Source: Firm-13 sp037143795 (GTDB lineage Bacteria > Bacillota > Clostridia > Saccharofermentanales > Saccharofermentanaceae). Taken from it: a DNA stretch of 64,000 nt. The notes under the pieces were generated by a model. The model was given only the letters and a program-made list of their open reading frames with translations. It did not search any database and was not told the origin of the DNA. The position numbers and the translations under genes were made by a program. Within the stretch, counting starts at the first letter, position 1. Each line of letters begins with the position of its first letter. The stretch lies in NCBI GenBank assembly GCA_037143795.1, contig JBAWXZ010000008.1, positions 82,690 to 146,689 on the forward strand. Reading direction: 5' to 3'. Positions 1 to 7,680 of this stretch are shown here, in pieces.

Positions 1-804
1 TTCACCGATTCGCTTCTGAAGCTCGCTTACTACCTCGGACAGGAACTCTTCCCGCTCCGACCGTTTTTGGGAAATGGCACCGACGAGTTCATAATAAGCA
101 TCCCGGTCAAGATACCGCAGGCAAAGATCCTCAAGTTCCCACTTAATCTTATAAATACCAAGCCTGTGTGCCAGGGGTGCATAAATATCTTTGGTTTCTT
201 TAGCCTTCTCAATCTGCTTGTCCGGCGGCAGATGCTTGATCGTACGCATATTATGGAGGCGGTCGGCGAGCTTTATTAAAACGACACGTATATCCTTCGC
301 CATCGCCAGAAACATTTTGCGCATGTTTTCGGCCTGTGTCTCTTCTTTGGATGAGTACGGAATCCGGCCGAGCTTTGTGACGCCGTCTACCAGAAGTGCA
401 ACATCCTCACCGAACAATTCGGAAATGAGGCTCACACTTACATCGGTATCCTCCACAGTGTCATGCAGGAGTGCGGCCACAAGCGTGTCCGTATCCACTT
501 CAAGTTCAGTAAGGATCTCAGTGGTGGCCAGCGGATGAATGATATAGGGTTCGCCGGTTTTACGAAGCTGGGGGCCATGTGCTTTGTAAGCAAAAACAAA
601 GGCGCGGCGCAGCTTCTCCGAGTCGTCCCGTTCTGCATAATTCTTATATCGCTGGATTACTTCTTCAAAGGATTCGAGAATTTCCGGGGGCAGGTTTTCC
701 GGAAAAGCAGAATCGCGCAGATCCGCCTCAAAGAGCTCCATTTTTCTGGCCTCTTCGGATTTCTCAAGCATTTTTGCAGGATCCTTTTTTCCTTCTGCAG
801 TCAT
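1..804 (-). CDS. relA: RelA/SpoT (p)ppGpp synthetase/hydrolase, N-terminal part (cut by window edge)
   Basis: The protein makes and breaks the alarmone (p)ppGpp in the stringent response. The 268 visible residues hold the HD hydrolase domain: a GEPYIIHPL stretch, then LLHDTVEDT carrying the His-Asp pair, and further on the DRLHNMRTI stretch typical of this domain. The synthetase, TGS and ACT domains would lie beyond the left edge. The start ATG (802-804) overlaps the recJ stop as ATGA and has a GGGAGG ribosome site 10 nt upstream, inside recJ, so the two genes are likely translationally coupled. In many Firmicutes an apt gene sits between recJ and relA; it is absent here. Whether this copy is bifunctional cannot be judged without the C-terminal part. 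Confidence 0.95.
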   Translation of the reverse strand, partial: MTAEGKKDPAKMLEKSEEARKMELFEADLRDSAFPENLPPEILESFEEVIQRYKNYAERDDSEKLRRAFVFAYKAHGPQLRKTGEPYIIHPLATTEILTELEVDTDTLVAALLHDTVEDTDVSVSLISELFGEDVALLVDGVTKLGRIPYSSKEETQAENMRKMFLAMAKDIRVVLIKLADRLHNMRTIKHLPPDKQIEKAKETKDIYAPLAHRLGIYKIKWELEDLCLRYLDRDAYYELVGAISQKRSEREEFLSEVVSELQKRIGE

Positions 805-2939
805 CGCGGAGTGCCTCCCTCGGCAAAAAGTCTACGATATGTCGGTGTATTTTCCAGTTTAACCTTACCCTCGACAAATAACAAGGTGAAGCATACACGC
901 TGCCCTTTGCGGGAATAAATCCGGATCAGTCCGGCTTCTGCAAAAACATCCAAAACGCGGCCCAGTGCAAATCCATGAAGTGAAATTCCGTAATCAGCCG
1001 ACACAAACAGGGACATAAGTCTCAAATCACACAGGGTAATCTCATCTGCGCACCGGGTACGAAGGAATTGATAAATCTTTTTAAAATCTTCTTTCTCCGG
1101 AAGGAGTTTTTCGAGCCCGACCTTCGAAAGGACAGCCAGCTGCTTTAGGGGAAGGTTATTCTCATAAAGCTTTTCAAGGACATCGGGTGTGTCGTAGAGA
1201 AGACGGCCGGACTTCGGAAAATGCATGTCAACCACATGCATTGACAGCGACTCACGGCTCTTCCAGACAGAAATCACGAGTCCGAAAACAACATCCACAA
1301 CGCTTCCCTGACTGAACAGTTCTTCAAGATGACCCATCCCAAAGGCTATCCCGTCAAATATACTGCCCTCACCTTCCGGTCCCGGAATTGAAAACTTCAG
1401 CTTTAAATGTTTACCCTTACTGCATCCGGTCGTCTGCACGATCCGGCAGTTTCTGGCCAGAAACCGTGGCTCCCGGTTGCCTTCGCCAAACGGCGCAAGT
1501 TCCGCAATCTCGCGGCAGGTCTCCAGGGTAAGGTCCGCGGCGGCAAGATAAGCATCGACCTCCACGGAAGGTTCGTAAGGTTCATCCGTTTTCTGGAGTT
1601 CATACTCCTCCAGGCACTTGGCAAATTGAACGAAATGTCCGGCAGATACCGAAATGCCGGCGGCTTTGGGATGTCCGCCGAACTGCTCCGTAAACTCCTG
1701 GGCAAAAAGGATCGCCTCAAGGATATTGTAACCTTCACATGCCCTCGCCGATCCTTTCAAGGTACCGGGCTGGCCGGAAGCTTCGGTAAAAACAATAGCC
1801 GGCCGGTTATAACGCGAGACAAGACGCGAGGCGACAATGCCGATAACACCCGGATGCCAGGTTTTTCCGCATACAAGAATCGGACCCGTCTGTGCGTGCA
1901 CGACAGGTGTCCCTTCTTCAGGATTTTCCAGAAGTGCGACAGCCTCATCAAAAATGGCCAGCTCGATCTCCTGCCTGCGTGTGTTTTCCTGGGATAAAAT
2001 CTCAGCAAGCCTGCCTGCCTCTTCTTCATCATCCGTCATCAAAAGCTCTACTGCACGGGAAGCATCCCCCATGCGGCCCGCGGCATTAATACGCGGAATC
2101 AGCAAAAAACTGACGGATGTCGTCGTCATCTTCTGATCATTCTGATGCGACACGGCATAAAGCGCACATACACCGGCCCGTTTCATCTGAGTCAGAAGGA
2201 TCATACCCTCCTTAACCAGCAGCCGGTTCTCATCTAGAATAGGAACAACATCAGCAATCGTACCAAGGGCCGCGAGATCCAAATACGCACGCCAGTCTCC
2301 CGGTCTGGTCAATGGAACAAGTTTTGTACAAAGAGCCTGAACAAGCTTAAGGGCAACGCCAACCCCCGACAATTGTGAAAAAGGATACCCGCTATCCGTC
2401 CGCTTGGCATTCAGAACCGCAAACGCAGCAGGAAGTATGGGTTTAACCTCATGATGATCCGTAATAATCACGTCGATTCCCGAGCGATTCAGGGAATCAA
2501 CCTCGTCAATATTCGCAACCCCGCAGTCCACAGTAATAACCAGGGACGGCTTTTTCCCGAGAATTCTTGAGAAAAGCGCCTCCGACATGCCATATCCCTC
2601 AGAAAGACGGTCAGGAATAATATAAGAACAGTCAGCTCCTGTCTTTTTCAAAAAAAGAACAAGAAGCGCTGTAGAAGTTATGCCGTCGGCATCATAATCG
2701 CCGTATACAAGTATTTTTTCTTTTTGAGCAATCGCGCGGGACACACGCTGACAGGCACGCTCCATATCCAGAAAAAGGGCCGGGTCATGCCATCCGGTGT
2801 GATTATCGGACAAAAATGCCCTTCTCTCCTCACCATCTGTGATTCCTCTCGAAAAGAGAAGCTTCTGCGCAAGCGGCAGGCCCTCATCTTCCTTTGAAAA
2901 CGGAAGCGGCAGATTCCATTTTTTCTCAATAAGTATCAA
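801..2939 (-). CDS. recJ: Single-stranded-DNA-specific exonuclease RecJ
   Basis: RecJ degrades single-stranded DNA 5' to 3' in recombination and mismatch or base-excision repair. The 712-residue product carries the DHH phosphoesterase motifs: DYDADG at residues 81-86, VDCG at 137-140 and DHH at 161-163. The DHHA1 motif GGHPKAAG follows near residue 410, and a longer C-terminal region comes after, as in Firmicutes RecJ. The start is TTG (2937-2939), preceded by GGAAAGGA about 6-7 nt away; the next in-frame Met is near residue 59, after conserved sequence, so TTG is the better choice. The stop overlaps the relA start by 4 nt. Confidence 0.95.
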   Translation of the reverse strand: MILIEKKWNLPLPFSKEDEGLPLAQKLLFSRGITDGEERRAFLSDNHTGWHDPALFLDMERACQRVSRAIAQKEKILVYGDYDADGITSTALLVLFLKKTGADCSYIIPDRLSEGYGMSEALFSRILGKKPSLVITVDCGVANIDEVDSLNRSGIDVIITDHHEVKPILPAAFAVLNAKRTDSGYPFSQLSGVGVALKLVQALCTKLVPLTRPGDWRAYLDLAALGTIADVVPILDENRLLVKEGMILLTQMKRAGVCALYAVSHQNDQKMTTTSVSFLLIPRINAAGRMGDASRAVELLMTDDEEEAGRLAEILSQENTRRQEIELAIFDEAVALLENPEEGTPVVHAQTGPILVCGKTWHPGVIGIVASRLVSRYNRPAIVFTEASGQPGTLKGSARACEGYNILEAILFAQEFTEQFGGHPKAAGISVSAGHFVQFAKCLEEYELQKTDEPYEPSVEVDAYLAAADLTLETCREIAELAPFGEGNREPRFLARNCRIVQTTGCSKGKHLKLKFSIPGPEGEGSIFDGIAFGMGHLEELFSQGSVVDVVFGLVISVWKSRESLSMHVVDMHFPKSGRLLYDTPDVLEKLYENNLPLKQLAVLSKVGLEKLLPEKEDFKKIYQFLRTRCADEITLCDLRLMSLFVSADYGISLHGFALGRVLDVFAEAGLIRIYSRKGQRVCFTLLFVEGKVKLENTPTYRRLFAEGGTPR

Positions 2940-3020
2940 AATATATCCTTTCCGGGCGAACCCAGATAACGATTGAAGACAGGGAGAAAATAAAAATTGA
3001 TAATAAAACGTTTGGAAAGA

Positions 3021-3046
3021 AAAAAACCCGATGCAAATGCATCGGG
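3021..3046 (-). terminator. Rho-independent terminator of rpsU
   Basis: Read on the minus strand, an 8-9 bp perfect stem (CCCGATGCA / TGCATCGGG, 3027-3046) is followed by a run of T residues, 24 nt after the rpsU stop. It separates rpsU from recJ. Confidence 0.9.
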
Positions 3047-3069
3047 TCCTTACCAGTCAATTTGCAAAA

Positions 3070-3243
3070 TCAGCGCTTGCGTTTTCTGGCAGCTTCTGAC
3101 TTCTTCTTGCGTTTTACGCTTGGCTTCTCGTAATGTTCTCTTTTACGAACCTCAGCTAGAACTCCAGATCTTGCGCAAGAGCGCTTAAAACGGCGCAACG
3201 CACTATCAAGGGACTCGTTTTCCTTAATTCTGATTTCTGACAC
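3070..3243 (-). CDS. rpsU: 30S ribosomal protein S21
   Basis: This small basic protein binds the 30S subunit near the anti-Shine-Dalgarno end of 16S rRNA and helps initiation. The 57-residue product starts SEIRIKENESLDSALRRFKR, ends in a Lys/Arg-rich tail (KRKKKSEAARKRKR) and matches the family in length. The start is GTG (3241-3243) with a strong GGGGAGGG site 7-8 nt upstream; no ATG is available in a sensible place. It forms its own transcription unit with a near-consensus promoter upstream and a strong terminator downstream. Confidence 0.95.
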   Translation of the reverse strand: MSEIRIKENESLDSALRRFKRSCARSGVLAEVRKREHYEKPSVKRKKKSEAARKRKR

Positions 3244-3321
3244 TTTTATCCCTCCCCTCGTGCGTTAAACTTATGAGCAAAAAAAACATACTTGACACTT
3301 CTAATAACTCATAACGTTGGT

Positions 3322-3350
3322 ATTATACCTGTATTTGACAGGCACGTCAA
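3322..3350 (-). promoter_or_regulatory. Sigma-A promoter of rpsU
   Basis: On the minus strand TTGACG (3345-3350), a 17-nt spacer and a perfect TATAAT (3322-3327) give a near-consensus housekeeping promoter. The predicted transcript start near 3315 leaves a leader of about 70 nt before the GTG start. The rest of the 359-nt gap up to the amt gene shows no other feature I can support; a weak plus-strand -10-like CATAAT near 3510 might serve amt. Confidence 0.85.
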
Positions 3351-3602
3351 GCAAACACAAGGTGCTAATCCGGTTACTTTTCTGGTTGTGAATCAACAAA
3401 TTTTCACTAAAATGCAATTTCCTCTTGCTCAAATTGCATTTCTTGTGTACACTCTTTTTGAGCAAGGGTGCTTTCGAGATCTCCCTTGCTGATGACAAAA
3501 TGCTATATGCATAATTTATCAGAGGCAACGAAGTCACTGTAGTTATGATAACACATGCTTGTGTTTTCTAACGAAAGTGATTTTTTTATTGGGAGGAAAT
3601 AT

Positions 3603-4838
3603 ATGAACGCCGATATTGCATGGTTATTAACAGCATCAGCACTTGTATTTTTTATGACTCCCGGACTTGCGTTTTTTTACGGTGGACTTGTTAAACGCAA
3701 AAACGTTATCAATACGATGATGTCAAGTGTCTTCATCATGGGAATGGCATCCGTCATGTGGGTGCTGATAGGCTATTCCCTATCTTTCAGCGGAGACGTC
3801 GGAGGAATTATCGGCAACTTCAAATGGCTTGGTCTGAATAACTTCGGTGCTGAGCCGGGACCCTGGAATCCGACAGTGCCGAATCTCGTTTTCGCTATTT
3901 TCCAGATGATGTTTGCAATAATTACCCCGGCGGTTATTTGCGGAGCAGTCGTTGAGCGTATGCGTTTTTCTGCGATGGCTGTCTTCGTAACTGTATGGTC
4001 TCTTCTTGTTTATTATCCCCTGGCCCATATGGTCTGGGGCGGCGGCTTGATTTCCCAGCTGGGAGCTGTCGACTTTGCAGGCGGATATGTAGTCGAAATC
4101 AATTCCGGCGTATCTGCACTGGTTGCTGCTATTGTTGTCGGTACACGAAAGCATCATGGTAAAATCACCTACCATCCTCATAATATACCATTTGTATTTC
4201 TGGGGGCTTCTATTCTGTGGTTCGGCTGGTTTGGATTCAATGCAGGAAGCGCGGGCGGCGCAAATTTCCTGTCAGCCCACTCTTTTATGACAACAAACAC
4301 ATCAGCTGCAGCTGCCCTTCTCGTCTGGATGCTGATTGAAAAAATACATAACGACAAGCCAACCCTTGTCGGTGCCTCGACAGGTCTGGTGATCGGGCTT
4401 GTTGCGATCACACCCGGCGCCGGCTTTGTACCAATCTGGGCTGCCATTATTATAGGTGCCTGCGCGAGCATCATCTGTTATCTGTTTATCACCAGGATCA
4501 AGCCCAGGTTTCGTCATGATGACTCACTTGACGTCTTCATCTGCCATGGCATCAGCGGTATCTGGGGATGCATCGCAACCGGGATTTTTGCACTGACTTC
4601 CATAAATGGTGTTGCAAAATGGAACGGTTTAGTTTATGGTGAAACTGCTCTCTTTATACGGCAATTGGCAGCCGTCGGCATTACTGTTGTTGTTGCAGTA
4701 CTGGGTACCCTTGTTGCATTGGGTGCGGCCAGGCTGGTTACAGGCAGATTGCGTGTTCCTTTTTCGTCGGAAGATATTGGTCTGGATATTGCAGAGCACG
4801 GCGAAGATGCATACCCGTCTTATTTGGGATTAGATTAG
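3603..4838 (+). CDS. amt: Ammonium transporter Amt (copy 1, twin-His variant with Glu)
   Basis: This is an Amt/Mep/Rh channel-like ammonium transporter of 411 residues in the cytoplasmic membrane, with the usual 11-helix pattern of hydrophobic stretches. Family motifs are clear: FFYGGLVKRKN, the FAIFQMMFAIITPA pore region, YHPHNIPFVFLGA, and CHGISGIWG with the second pore His at 315. The position of the first pore His (DFAGGxVVH in the family) is Glu165 here (GAA at 4095-4097). ATG at 3603 has GGGAGGAA 6 nt upstream, so it is preferred to the earlier in-frame ATG at 3555. glnK follows 19 nt downstream. Copy 2 lies just behind and is closely similar. Confidence 0.95.
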   Translation: MNADIAWLLTASALVFFMTPGLAFFYGGLVKRKNVINTMMSSVFIMGMASVMWVLIGYSLSFSGDVGGIIGNFKWLGLNNFGAEPGPWNPTVPNLVFAIFQMMFAIITPAVICGAVVERMRFSAMAVFVTVWSLLVYYPLAHMVWGGGLISQLGAVDFAGGYVVEINSGVSALVAAIVVGTRKHHGKITYHPHNIPFVFLGASILWFGWFGFNAGSAGGANFLSAHSFMTTNTSAAAALLVWMLIEKIHNDKPTLVGASTGLVIGLVAITPGAGFVPIWAAIIIGACASIICYLFITRIKPRFRHDDSLDVFICHGISGIWGCIATGIFALTSINGVAKWNGLVYGETALFIRQLAAVGITVVVAVLGTLVALGAARLVTGRLRVPFSSEDIGLDIAEHGEDAYPSYLGLD

Positions 4839-4857
4839 TTCAAGGGGGAACTATCTT

Positions 4858-5196
4858 ATGAAAAGAATCGAGACCATTATTCGACCTGAAAAGCTCGAAG
4901 CGCTCAAAGAAGCGCTGAATCTGATTCAAATCAGGGGAATAACAATAACACCGGTATTAGGATGCGGAAATCAGCTCGGCTGGAAAGAATCTGTCCGCGG
5001 GAACGACACTGTACTTACTATACTGCCTAAGATTATGTTGATTTTGGTCATCGCGGACGACAAACTGGAAGAAACAATAAATACGATTATTGAGGTGGCA
5101 CAGACCGGAGAGGTAGGGGACGGCAAAATATTTGTTAGTGATATTGAAGAATGTATCAGAATTCGGACCGGAGAACGCGGCGAAATAGCGATCTAA
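4858..5196 (+). CDS. glnK: PII nitrogen-regulatory protein (GlnK/GlnB family), copy 1
   Basis: PII proteins are trimeric sensors of ATP/ADP and 2-oxoglutarate; GlnK types plug the partner Amt channel through their T-loop. The 112 residues align gap-free with GlnB/GlnK: Q39, the T-loop region 37-55, LPKI, then TGEVGDGKIFV and a final IRIRTGERG. The T-loop lacks Tyr51 (Thr51 here) and Tyr46 (Val46), so uridylylation at the classical site is not possible; Arg38 is Asn. An AGGGGGAA site precedes the ATG. Its place directly after amt fits a role as the partner of that transporter. Confidence 0.93.
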   Translation: MKRIETIIRPEKLEALKEALNLIQIRGITITPVLGCGNQLGWKESVRGNDTVLTILPKIMLILVIADDKLEETINTIIEVAQTGEVGDGKIFVSDIEECIRIRTGERGEIAI

Positions 5197-5290
5197 TTAT
5201 TATTTCATATTTTGAACTTTGACTCCTGTGCTTCCCGCACAGAATGACACAATGAAATGACACAAAAGAACTGTTCAGAAGGCAATGGAG

Positions 5291-5344
5291 CCACTGTAAT
5301 CTGATCATGCAGCATATGCGCATGAGGGGACACGGTGGTTTTTT
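5291..5344 (+). terminator. Terminator-like stem-loop just upstream of the second amt gene
   Basis: Paired segments CCACTGT (5291-5297) with ACAcGGTGG (5330-5338), and inside them TCATGC (5305-5310) with GCATGA (5320-5325), form a hairpin followed by six T (5339-5344). It sits 17 nt before the ATG of amt copy 2, between the two amt-glnK pairs. It may partly end transcription after pair 1 or attenuate pair 2. A smaller hairpin CTGTGC/GCACAG lies upstream near 5230. Confidence 0.55.
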
Positions 5345-5360
5345 ATTTGGAGGATGATTT

Positions 5361-6599
5361 ATGAACTCTGGTGATATTACATGGATATTGATTTCGTCTG
5401 CACTTGTACTTTTCATGACCCCGGGACTTGCATTTTTCTACGGGGGCCTGGTTAAAAGAAAAAATGTTATAAATACCATGATGATATGTGTATTCATAAT
5501 GGGAATGGCGTCCATTTTGTGGGTGCTTTTCGGATATTCCCTGTCTTTTTCAGGGGATATCGGCGGAATCATCGGAAATCTCAAATGGTTCGGCCTGAAC
5601 GGCGTCGGAGGCGCAGCGGGGCCATGGCTTCCTACCGTGCCCAACCTCGCTTTTGCTATATTCCAGATGATGTTTGCAATTATCACGCCTGCCCTTATTA
5701 CCGGTTCTGTTGTCGAGCGGATGCGGTTCTCTTCGCTGGCTATATTCGTTACCATCTGGTCTGTTATAGTATATTATCCGCTGGCACACATGGTCTGGGG
5801 CGGCGGACTTCTGGCTCAGCTTGGCGCTGTTGATTTTGCAGGCGGTAATGTTGTGCATATCAGTTCAGGTGTCTCGGCACTTGTTGTAGCCCTGGTAATC
5901 GGAACCCGCAAGCATCATGGCAAAATCACGTATCACCCTCACAATATACCATTTGTATTTCTTGGAGCGGCAATTCTGTGGTTCGGATGGTTCGGATTCA
6001 ATGCAGGAAGCGCCGGTGCGGCTAATGAACTTGCCGTACATGCTTTCATGACAACAAATACATCTGCAGCGGCTGCCCTTCTTTCCTGGATGCTTATAGA
6101 AAAAATTCATAACGGCAAACCCACTCTGGTTGGAGCATCGACGGGATTGGTCATCGGACTGGTTGCCATCACACCGGGAGCCGGTTTTGTCCCGATCTGG
6201 GCATCCATCATTATCGGTGCCCTTGTCAGTCCTATCTGCTATTTCTTCATCACCATAGTAAAACCCAAATTTGGTTATGATGACTCGCTCGACGCCTTCG
6301 GATGCCACGGTATCGGCGGCATTTGGGGAAGTGTTGCAACCGGCATTTTTGCTATGACATCCATCAACGGTGTTGCAAAATGGAATGGCCTTGCCTTTGG
6401 TGAGACCGCACTCTTCTGGCGTCAGTTAGTAGCCGTCGGCATAACAATTGTCATTTCTGTTGCCGGCACCTTCATAGCCCTTGCCGTCGCAAAGCTCTTT
6501 ACCCGCAATCTGCGTGTACCTTACACATCGGAAGACATCGGACTCGATATTGCCGAGCATGGTGAAAATGCCTATCCCTCTTACCTGGGATTGGACTAA
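5361..6599 (+). CDS. amt: Ammonium transporter Amt (copy 2, canonical twin-His)
   Basis: This second Amt/Mep/Rh transporter has 412 residues and is very similar to copy 1 over its whole length, including the C-terminal SEDIGLDIAEHGENAYPSY segment. Unlike copy 1, it keeps the first pore His (His166, CAT at 5856-5858) in DFAGGNVVHIS, and also the second in CHGIGGIWG. ATG is preceded by TTGGAGGATGATTT, a good ribosome site. It is followed 19 nt downstream by its own glnK. The amt-glnK-amt-glnK order points to a tandem duplication with later divergence. Confidence 0.95.
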   Translation: MNSGDITWILISSALVLFMTPGLAFFYGGLVKRKNVINTMMICVFIMGMASILWVLFGYSLSFSGDIGGIIGNLKWFGLNGVGGAAGPWLPTVPNLAFAIFQMMFAIITPALITGSVVERMRFSSLAIFVTIWSVIVYYPLAHMVWGGGLLAQLGAVDFAGGNVVHISSGVSALVVALVIGTRKHHGKITYHPHNIPFVFLGAAILWFGWFGFNAGSAGAANELAVHAFMTTNTSAAAALLSWMLIEKIHNGKPTLVGASTGLVIGLVAITPGAGFVPIWASIIIGALVSPICYFFITIVKPKFGYDDSLDAFGCHGIGGIWGSVATGIFAMTSINGVAKWNGLAFGETALFWRQLVAVGITIVISVAGTFIALAVAKLFTRNLRVPYTSEDIGLDIAEHGENAYPSYLGLD

Positions 6600-6618
6600 C
6601 ACAAGGAGGACTTTACTG

Positions 6619-6957
6619 ATGAAAAAAATAGAAACCATAATACGTCCTGAAAAACTGGAAGCACTTAAAGAAGCCTTGAACGGCATTCAAATAAGAGGCA
6701 TCACAATTGTACCCGTCATGGGCTGCGGGAACCAATTGGGATGGACGGAATCCGTCCGCGGCAGTGACACGCTTCTGACCGTACTTCCAAAAATAATGCT
6801 GATACTTATAATCACAGACGACAAGCTGGAAGAAACAATTTCAACAATAATCAACGTGGCGCAGACAGGAGAAGTCGGAGACGGCAAAATCTTAATCAGC
6901 GAAATTTTGGATTGTATCCGGATCCGCACCGGGGAACGCGGAGATATAGCGGTCTAG
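6619..6957 (+). CDS. glnK: PII nitrogen-regulatory protein (GlnK/GlnB family), copy 2
   Basis: The product is a 112-residue PII protein, nearly the same as copy 1: MKKIETIIRPEKLEALKEAL at the start, Q39, TGEVGDGKI and IRIRTGERG at the end. As in copy 1, Thr51 and Val46 replace the T-loop tyrosines, so it should sense nucleotides and 2-oxoglutarate without classical uridylylation. The ATG at 6619 has AAGGAGGA 8 nt upstream, which rules out the longer reading frame starting at 6481 inside amt. It should pair with the second Amt. A strong bidirectional terminator lies about 150 nt downstream. Confidence 0.93.
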   Translation: MKKIETIIRPEKLEALKEALNGIQIRGITIVPVMGCGNQLGWTESVRGSDTLLTVLPKIMLILIITDDKLEETISTIINVAQTGEVGDGKILISEILDCIRIRTGERGDIAV

Positions 6958-7309
6958 GCGGAGGATACTTTTTTCTCACTCACCGCAAAGCGCCCGTTGG
7001 GCGCTAAGGATATTAGTGTCCACGGATTAACGCCCTGCGCAAGATCGCTCAAGTAACAAATCCACTCACTGTATGGCACCCTGCGGGTGTAAAAAACAAA
7101 TCATAAAAACAAACGCCATTGCAGATTGACCTGCTATGGCGTTTGTTTTACTTTAAGTTTCAACAAAATCAACGAAATGAGGGAATCAGTTAAAATATAT
7201 ACCTTAGCGCCCGACGGGCGCCATGCAGGGAAGAAGAACATCTGTCGAACGACCTTACGCAGGGCGATGCCCGAGGACCTGGGAGAGAGACAGATGTTCT
7301 TCTTCTCCC
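6958..7309. repeat. Structured non-coding region with diverged inverted modules
   Basis: This 352-nt convergent gap holds no convincing gene. Module 1, GCGCCCGttGGGCGCTAAGG (6992-7011), recurs inverted at 7202-7222. Module 2, CGCCCTGCGcAAGaTCGcTC (7031-7050), recurs inverted at about 7248-7267 with three changes. A long stem pairs 7228-7246 with 7289-7309 (core GAAGAACATCTGTC) around a 42-nt loop, ending right at the hit stop codon. A small hairpin CACCC-tgc-GGGTG lies near 7077-7089. The order of the modules differs between the two copies. This may be a REP-like dispersed element or a structured RNA; I cannot name a family. Confidence 0.6.
7106..7149. terminator. Bidirectional Rho-independent terminator between glnK2 and hit
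   Basis: A 14-bp perfect inverted repeat AAAACAAACGCCAT (7106-7119) / ATGGCGTTTGTTTT (7136-7149), with a further GCAG/CTGC pairing inside, has A-rich and T-rich flanks on the two sides. This suits termination of both converging transcripts. Confidence 0.85.
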
Positions 7310-7651
7310 TTATAGCATTTTTTCTCCGAGCTTAATGCCGCCTATAAGGTGGAAGTGAACGTGCATGACGGTTTGCCCGCCCTCTGCACGGCAGTTGTTG
7401 ATCAGGCGGAAGCCGGACTCGACGCCGGTGATGCGGGCTACTTCGGGAATGGCCTCAAGAACCGCTGTCATGGCCTTCCGGCCCTCTTCCGATGCGGAAA
7501 GATCAAGGATGTCGTCAAAGTGCCTTTTGGGCATTATGAGGATGTGGACAGGGGTGATTGGCTTTAAGTCTTTGAAGCAGATGACATCATCGTTTTCGTA
7601 CACGATGGTGGATGGGATCTCTTTGTTGGCTATCATGCAAAAAATACACAT
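7310..7651 (-). CDS. HIT family (histidine triad) nucleotide-binding protein
   Basis: HIT/HinT proteins hydrolyse nucleoside phosphoramidates and related nucleotides in the cytoplasm. The 113-residue product shows the histidine triad HVHFH (His97, 99, 101) followed by LIGG, and a CxxC pair at residues 2 and 5. Two ATGs three codons apart are possible. In the first, GGAG directly abuts the ATG, which is too close; the second (7649-7651) has a 9-nt gap and is preferred. The gene lies 29 nt downstream of alaS on the same strand and probably shares its transcript. Confidence 0.93.
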   Translation of the reverse strand: MCIFCMIANKEIPSTIVYENDDVICFKDLKPITPVHILIMPKRHFDDILDLSASEEGRKAMTAVLEAIPEVARITGVESGFRLINNCRAEGGQTVMHVHFHLIGGIKLGEKML

Positions 7652-7680
7652 AATTTTCATCTCCTTTTCTGATCGGAAAT

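Noticed and set aside
7126..7335. Open frame in the gap between glnK2 and hit
   Set aside because: It spans the bidirectional terminator and a long stem-loop, has no ribosome site and no recognisable sequence.
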